Source: Aquisphaera giovannonii (GTDB lineage: Bacteria > Planctomycetota > Planctomycetia > Isosphaerales > Isosphaeraceae). Taken from it: a stretch of DNA of 64,000 bases. The translations under genes and the position numbers were made by a program. Position 1 is the stretch's first letter. Each line of letters starts with the position of its first letter. A model generated the notes under the pieces. That model made no database searches. It saw only the letters and a program-made list of their open reading frames with translations, and had not been told where the DNA came from. Where the stretch lies: contig NZ_CP042997.1 of assembly GCF_008087625.1 (NCBI RefSeq), positions 1,550,001-1,614,000 of the forward strand. The letters run 5' to 3'. This document shows positions 59,529-64,000 of this stretch, in pieces.

Positions 59529-60105
59529 AAGACCGGCGGGCCACGATGGTTCGCCGCGGATGATCGACGCGCACGCCCGCGCGGATCCGCGCCGGACGTG
59601 AACCTGTTCGTCGCGACGGCGTTGGCGCGGGACGAGGCAGGGATCGGCGTCCGCAGGAGGCGGGCTTGCCCGAGGATCCCCGGACGAACCTGGCCGTGAC
59701 GAAGGCCCCCGCCCGGCCGTGAATGCTGCGGATTGGGCATCCGGCGTGGATGGCCGAGGGTGAGATGGTGATTTCGGTCAACGGCACGGCTGAGGTCGCC
59801 GCGGCGAGGCCCGGCGGGTCATGGCGATCACCCGGACCTGCTCCGCGGGCGACTCGGTCCGCCCCCGGCCCCGCCACGGGAACATGGCCGGCGGCCTGCC
59901 GGACCTCCGCATGCTCCCGGGCCGCTGATGCGGGCGGGCGCCCGCGCGGGCGGAGGGAAGTAGCCGAGGGCGTCGGGGATCTGCTATCCTCGACCTCCGC
60001 CAGGATGAGTGCGATCCGCGGCGTGGCCTCGTCTCGGCTTCGACCACGCCCGGGCCTCCGGCAATTGCGCGGGGGCAATAGGCGTCCAGCTTCGCGAGGG
60101 TTTGC
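59529..60105. other. 577-bp intergenic region without a gene
   Basis: A 128-codon frame at 59723-60109 is Arg/Ala/Gly/Pro-rich, lacks a ribosome-binding site and looks non-coding. An extended -10-like string TGCTATCCT sits at 59982-59990, a possible promoter for the M16 gene at 60106. Nothing else was recognised. Confidence 0.45.
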
Positions 60106-61371
60106 GTGAGTCCTACTGCGCCGGAGACGATCAACCAGCATCGCTACCCCAATGGTCTGGTCCTGGTCGCGGAATCCATGCCGGGCGTCCAGTCGGCGGC
60201 GTTCACGCTGCTGATACCCGCCGGGGCGGCCTACGAGGCCGCGGAAGGGCTGGGCCTCGGCGGGGGCGCGGCCACGATGACCGCGGAGTGGATCGTCCGG
60301 GGTGCGGGGGACCGCGACAGCCGGGAGCTCCTCTCCGCGCTGGACAACCTCGGCGTCAACCACGGAGAGAGCGCCCAGACCCTGCACACCAGCCTCTCGG
60401 CCGCGACGCTCGCCCGGAACCTGATCCCGGCCCTGGAGATCTTCGCCGACGTCGTCCTCCGCCCTCGCCTCGAGGAGGAGGAGGTCGAGCCCATCCGGGC
60501 CCTCTGCGTCCAGAACCTCCGCAGCCTGGAGGACGACCCGGGCACGAAGGTGATCTACGAGCTGAGGCGGCGGCACTTCCCCGACCCCTGGGGGCGGCCC
60601 TCGCCCGGGACGGTCGAGGGGGTCTCCGGCCTCTCGGGCGACGACCTGCGGCGGTTCCACCGGGCCACCTACCGCCCCAACGGCGCGATCCTGGGCGTCG
60701 CCGGCGCGATCGACTGGCCGCGGCTCCGGGACGCGGTCGGCCGCCTCTTCGGCGACTGGGAGCCCAGGCCCGACCCGACCCTCAAGGAGCAGCCGGCCGG
60801 GCCCCGCCGCGACCACATCGTCCGGGAGACCCAGCAGATCCAGATCGCCCTGGCCTTCCCCTCCGATGTCGTCACGAGCCCCGACTACTACAAGGCCCGC
60901 GCCGCCGTCGCGGTCCTCGGCGGCTACTCCTCGGCGCGGCTCTTCACCGAGGTCCGCGAGAAGCGCGGGCTCTGCTACTCGGTCTATTCGACCTACGAAA
61001 GCCAGCGCGACCGGGCCGCCATCCTCTGCCACGCGGGGACCTCGACCGACCGCGCCCAGCAGACCCTCGACGTCATGTCGGAGGAGCTCCGGCGGCTGGC
61101 ACGCGACGGGATCCAGCCCGAGGAGCTGGAGACCATGCGAGCCGGGCTCAAGAGCTCGCTCATCATGGCCCAGGAGTCGAGCATGAGCCGCTCCAGCGGC
61201 CTGGCCTCGGACTGGTACTTCCTCCACCGGGTCCGCCCGATCGAGGAGATCTCGGCCGAGCTCGACAGGCTGACCCCCGAGAGCGTCTCGGAGTATGCGG
61301 CCGGGTTCCCCGGCACGGAGGGCCTGACGATGCTGACGCTGGGCCCGGCCCCGCTGCAATGGCCCCGTTGA
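60106..61371 (+). CDS. M16 peptidase family protein lacking the zinc site
   Basis: A 421-residue M16 (pitrilysin) protein with an inactive zinc site: where HxxEH should stand (around residues 48-62) the sequence is GLGLGGGAATMTAEW. The second half retains the family's RGLCYSVYS-like segment and the helical C-terminal domain. It resembles the non-catalytic partner of two-subunit M16 enzymes. The GTG at 60106 has a GAGGG ribosome-binding site upstream. The catalytic partner follows after 81 bp, so the two probably form a heterodimeric processing protease, as in mitochondrial processing peptidase. Confidence 0.85.
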   Translation: MSPTAPETINQHRYPNGLVLVAESMPGVQSAAFTLLIPAGAAYEAAEGLGLGGGAATMTAEWIVRGAGDRDSRELLSALDNLGVNHGESAQTLHTSLSAATLARNLIPALEIFADVVLRPRLEEEEVEPIRALCVQNLRSLEDDPGTKVIYELRRRHFPDPWGRPSPGTVEGVSGLSGDDLRRFHRATYRPNGAILGVAGAIDWPRLRDAVGRLFGDWEPRPDPTLKEQPAGPRRDHIVRETQQIQIALAFPSDVVTSPDYYKARAAVAVLGGYSSARLFTEVREKRGLCYSVYSTYESQRDRAAILCHAGTSTDRAQQTLDVMSEELRRLARDGIQPEELETMRAGLKSSLIMAQESSMSRSSGLASDWYFLHRVRPIEEISAELDRLTPESVSEYAAGFPGTEGLTMLTLGPAPLQWPR

Positions 61372-61452
61372 CGCCCCCGATCGTCGTCCCGCTCGCGCAC
61401 CGATCCGCGACGGGACCTGCAACCGACCGACCGCCCGACCGAGGTTCGTAGC

Positions 61453-62691
61453 ATGACGTTCCACCACGCGACGCTGGACAACGGGCTCGAGGTCATCGCC
61501 GAGCTGAACGACCAGGCCCATTCGGTGGCCGCGGGCTTCTTCGTGAAGGCCGGCAGCCGCGACGAGTCGGGCGACGTGGCCGGCGTCTCACACTTCCTCG
61601 AGCACATGACCTTCAAGGGCACGGAACGCCGCGACGCCCTGGCGGTCAATCGCGACTTCGACCGCGTCGGGGCCAAGCACAACGCCCAGACGTCCGAGGA
61701 GGACACGTTCTATCACGTGACCTGCCTGCCGGAATACCTGCCCGCCTCGTTCGACGTCCTCTCGGACATCCTCCGCCCGACACTCCGAGAGGAGGACTTC
61801 GAGACCGAGAAGCAGGTGATCATCGAAGAGATCCGGATGTACCTGGACAACCCGATGTCCGTCGCCTACGAGGCCGCGAAGACCGCACACTTCGGCCGGC
61901 ACCCCCTGGGCAACAGCATCCTCGGCAGCGTCCAGTCGATCACGGACATGAAGGTCGGGGCGATGCGCTCCTACTTCCGCGACCGCTACTGCCCGTCGAA
62001 CATCGTCCTCGGCTTCGCCGGCCGCGGGCGATGGGAGGACCTTCTGGACCTGGCCAGGGCCCGTTGCGGGGGCTGGGAAGGCGGCTCCACGACACGCCAG
62101 GCCGACCCCGTCCGGGGCACGGGCGCCTTCCAGAAGATCCTCCGCGACGAGGACCTCCAGCAGACCGTCGTCGGGGTCTCCGACGCCCCGCCCCTGGAGG
62201 CCGAGGACCGCTACGCCGCCCACCTCCTGGCGACCGTCCTGGGGGACCACACCGGCTCGCGGCTCTACTGGACGCTCATCGACCCCGGCCTGGCCGACGG
62301 CGCTGGCCTCTCGTACCAGGACTACAACCAGGCCGGCACGTTCTTCACCTTCCTGAGCTGCGAGCCCGAGGAGACCGGGGCCAACCTCGCCCGGATCGCC
62401 GGGGTCTACCGCGACGTCATGGAGTCCGGGGTGACGCCCGAGGAGCTCGAGCAGGCCAAGAACAAGGTCCTCGCGCGATCGGTCCTCCGGAGCGAGCGGC
62501 CGATGGGCCGGCTGGCGTCGCTCGGCTTCCACTGGATGTACCGCCGCGCCTACCTCACCGTCGATCAGGAGCTGGACGCCTTCTCCCGCGTCACGCCGGC
62601 CGACCTCCGCCGGGTGCTCGAGCAGTATCCCCTCTGGCCGATGACCGTCGTGTCAGTCGGCCCCACCGACGAGCTGGACGTGCCGGAGTGA
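61453..62691 (+). CDS. M16 peptidase, catalytic subunit
   Basis: A 412-residue zinc peptidase. The inverted zinc motif HFLEH (47-51) is followed by the third ligand region IIEEIRMY (E125 or E126). The N-terminal pattern TLDNGLEVIAELND and AGSRDE are family hallmarks. No signal peptide, so cytosolic. It is the likely active half of a heterodimer with the preceding gene. Substrates are unknown; families of this kind degrade or trim peptides. Confidence 0.92.
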   Translation: MTFHHATLDNGLEVIAELNDQAHSVAAGFFVKAGSRDESGDVAGVSHFLEHMTFKGTERRDALAVNRDFDRVGAKHNAQTSEEDTFYHVTCLPEYLPASFDVLSDILRPTLREEDFETEKQVIIEEIRMYLDNPMSVAYEAAKTAHFGRHPLGNSILGSVQSITDMKVGAMRSYFRDRYCPSNIVLGFAGRGRWEDLLDLARARCGGWEGGSTTRQADPVRGTGAFQKILRDEDLQQTVVGVSDAPPLEAEDRYAAHLLATVLGDHTGSRLYWTLIDPGLADGAGLSYQDYNQAGTFFTFLSCEPEETGANLARIAGVYRDVMESGVTPEELEQAKNKVLARSVLRSERPMGRLASLGFHWMYRRAYLTVDQELDAFSRVTPADLRRVLEQYPLWPMTVVSVGPTDELDVPE

Positions 62692-62734
62692 GCCGACGCC
62701 GGCGCGAGCCCGGGCCCGATGACGGAGTGCTCCC

Positions 62735-63655
62735 ATGAGGATCGTCAGCCTCCTGCCCTCGATCACGGAGCTCGTCTGCGCGCTCGGGCATCGCGAGTCG
62801 CTCGTGGGGGTGACCCACGAGTGCGACTACCCGCCGGGCGTCGAGTCGCTCCCGTTCCTCACGCGGAACACGATCCACGCCGGGGCCAGCAGCGCCGAGA
62901 TCGACGAGCTGGTCTCCGCCCAGACGCAGGGGCTCTACGAGCTGGACGAGAATCTGCTCGGGCAACTCGCCCCGGACCTGATCCTCACCCAGGAGCAGTG
63001 CGACGTCTGCGCCGTGAACGAGGAGACGGTCCGCGAGTGCGCCTCGCGCCTGCCGGGCGGCCCGGCCGTCGAGAGCTTCAACCCGACCGACCTGGACTCG
63101 GTGTTCGCGATGTTCCGCCGGGTGGGCGACCTCCTCGACGAGCGTGCCGAGGCGGAGTCGCTGATCGCCGGGTTCAAGCTCACGGCCGGGGAGGTCGCAA
63201 AGCGGACGAAGGGCCGGCAGGGCCCCCCGCCCCGCGTACTCCTGATCGAATGGCTCGATCCCCCCTTCAGCGGCGGCCACTGGAACCCGGAGCTGATCGA
63301 GAAGGCCGGCGGCGAGGAGGTGCTGGGGGCGACGGGCATCCCCTCGCGGCGGCTCACCTGGAAGCAGGTCGCGGCGAGCCGGCCCGACGTCGTGATCGTG
63401 GCCCCCTGCGGATTCACGCTCGGGCGGGCCGAGCGAGACTTGCGGGAGCTCGACGCCCGGCCCGAATGGCGGGCACTCCCGGCGGTCCGGAACGGCCGCG
63501 TGGTCCTCGCGGATGGTTCCGCCTACTTCTCCCGGCCGGGGCCCCGGCTGGAGACCTCCCTCCGGATCGCCGCCGCGGCCATCGATCCCGAGCGTTGCTC
63601 CGACCTGGCGCCGCCCCCGGGCCAGGGCTGGCTCCCGCGGCCGGCCCGCGACTGA
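62735..63655 (+). CDS. BtuF-like cobalamin/metal-chelate-binding protein without signal peptide
   Basis: A 306-residue protein of the periplasmic binding protein class that binds cobalamin or iron chelates (BtuF-like). Hallmarks: RIVSLLPSITELVCALG at the N-terminus, THECDYPP, APDLILTQEQCDVCAV and VVIVAPCGF. It starts directly with the mature-type sequence and has no signal peptide, so it appears cytosolic; BtuF itself is periplasmic. No permease or ATPase gene is adjacent. It follows the M16 gene after 43 bp on the same strand. Confidence 0.8.
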   Translation: MRIVSLLPSITELVCALGHRESLVGVTHECDYPPGVESLPFLTRNTIHAGASSAEIDELVSAQTQGLYELDENLLGQLAPDLILTQEQCDVCAVNEETVRECASRLPGGPAVESFNPTDLDSVFAMFRRVGDLLDERAEAESLIAGFKLTAGEVAKRTKGRQGPPPRVLLIEWLDPPFSGGHWNPELIEKAGGEEVLGATGIPSRRLTWKQVAASRPDVVIVAPCGFTLGRAERDLRELDARPEWRALPAVRNGRVVLADGSAYFSRPGPRLETSLRIAAAAIDPERCSDLAPPPGQGWLPRPARD

Positions 63656-63682
63656 GCCGGCGCGGGGGGTACGCCCTCGCCG

Positions 63683-64000
63683 TCAGTGGAAGAGGAACAG
63701 CGGGACCGGGCTCTCGCGCAGGAGATTCCGCGTCACCGAGCCGAGGAAGAACTCCCGGAATCCCGACTGGCCGTAGCACCCCATGACGATCATCCACGCC
63801 CCGCGGAGCTCGCACTCGGAGACGAGCAGCCGCGATGCGGGCAGCCGGCTGGCGATGGGCTGGGCCTCCGCCTTGACGTCGTGGAACCGCAGGTAATCGA
63901 TCGCACGCTCGGCGATGCGGGCCGCCTCGACGGCGTCGACATGGACGCTCGCCACGACGACCGGGCTCGAGGCCGCAAGGCCCGAGGTCCGGAACTCATG
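63683..64000 (-). CDS. universal stress protein, C-terminal part (cut by window end)
   Basis: The reading frame continues past position 64000, so the N-terminus is missing. At least 105 C-terminal residues of a UspA-family protein are present. The nucleotide-binding motif G-x2-G-x9-GS is seen as GCYGQSGFREFFLGSVTRNL, followed by SPVPLFLFH. UspA proteins are small cytosolic ATP-binding proteins of stress responses. A GTG at 63953-63955 could pass for a start, but sequence upstream of it in frame is also family-like (SSPVVVASV), so the true start lies outside. Confidence 0.85.
   Translation of the reverse strand, partial: HEFRTSGLAASSPVVVASVHVDAVEAARIAERAIDYLRFHDVKAEAQPIASRLPASRLLVSECELRGAWMIVMGCYGQSGFREFFLGSVTRNLLRESPVPLFLFH

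Noticed and set aside
59723-60109. 128-codon open frame in the gap before the M16 genes.
   Set aside because: Low-complexity Arg/Ala/Pro composition, no ribosome-binding site and no resemblance to a family.

Overview
The window reads as chromosome of a high-GC planctomycete, most likely of the Isosphaeraceae type (the family level is inference). The markers are a DUF1587/DUF1592-type haem protein paired with a DUF1552 protein, a DUF1559 prepilin-like protein preceded by a tiny lipoprotein, serine/threonine kinases with membrane segments, an ECF-type sigma factor coupled to a kinase, a PEP-CTERM protein, a split GcvP and very strong G/C bias at third codon positions. No tRNA, rRNA, CRISPR array, transposase or prophage gene was seen.

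Layout. 1-6.8 kb: a BlaI/MecI-type repressor with a promoter/operator region, a TIM-barrel isomerase-like protein, RecQ with an unusually long C-terminus, an EF-hand protein and a small exported lipocalin-like protein. 6.8-12.6 kb (minus strand): a Gfo/Idh/MocA oxidoreductase, a zinc-ribbon membrane kinase and RecJ. 12.9-16.6 kb: the DUF1592/DUF1552 pair. 16.7-21.6 kb (minus): a membrane MutS-like ATPase, then an ECF sigma factor and a kinase with overlapping start and stop codons.

21.7-43.4 kb is the most unusual region. On the plus strand it holds a helical protein, a 79-residue WXG100-like protein, an EssC/FtsK-like ATPase of 1339 residues and three consecutive DUF4132 proteins. Converging on them from the minus strand is an overlapping four-gene set, MoxR AAA+ ATPase > DUF5682 > VWA > SWIM zinc finger, in the order of the Escherichia coli yehL-M-P-Q genes. 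E. coli also carries a DUF4132 gene (yehI) in that neighbourhood, so the whole stretch may be one composite system. Its function is not known.

43.6-50 kb: glycine cleavage genes gcvT, gcvH, gcvPA and gcvPB, then a GspF-like inner-membrane protein. 50-56 kb: a small unknown protein, a PEP-CTERM protein broken by a one-base frameshift, an SDR epimerase, an FGE/SUMF1-domain membrane protein and an aldo/keto reductase. 56-64 kb: lipoprotein plus DUF1559 protein, an exported beta-helix protein, a pair of M16 peptidase subunits (one without the zinc site, one with it), a BtuF-like binding protein without a signal peptide, and a universal stress protein cut by the window end.

Two copies of a roughly 96-bp nested palindromic repeat lie in opposite orientations at 45272-45367 and 52480-52575. 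Function calls rest on motifs read by eye. Promoters are matches to a sigma-70-like consensus and are tentative.
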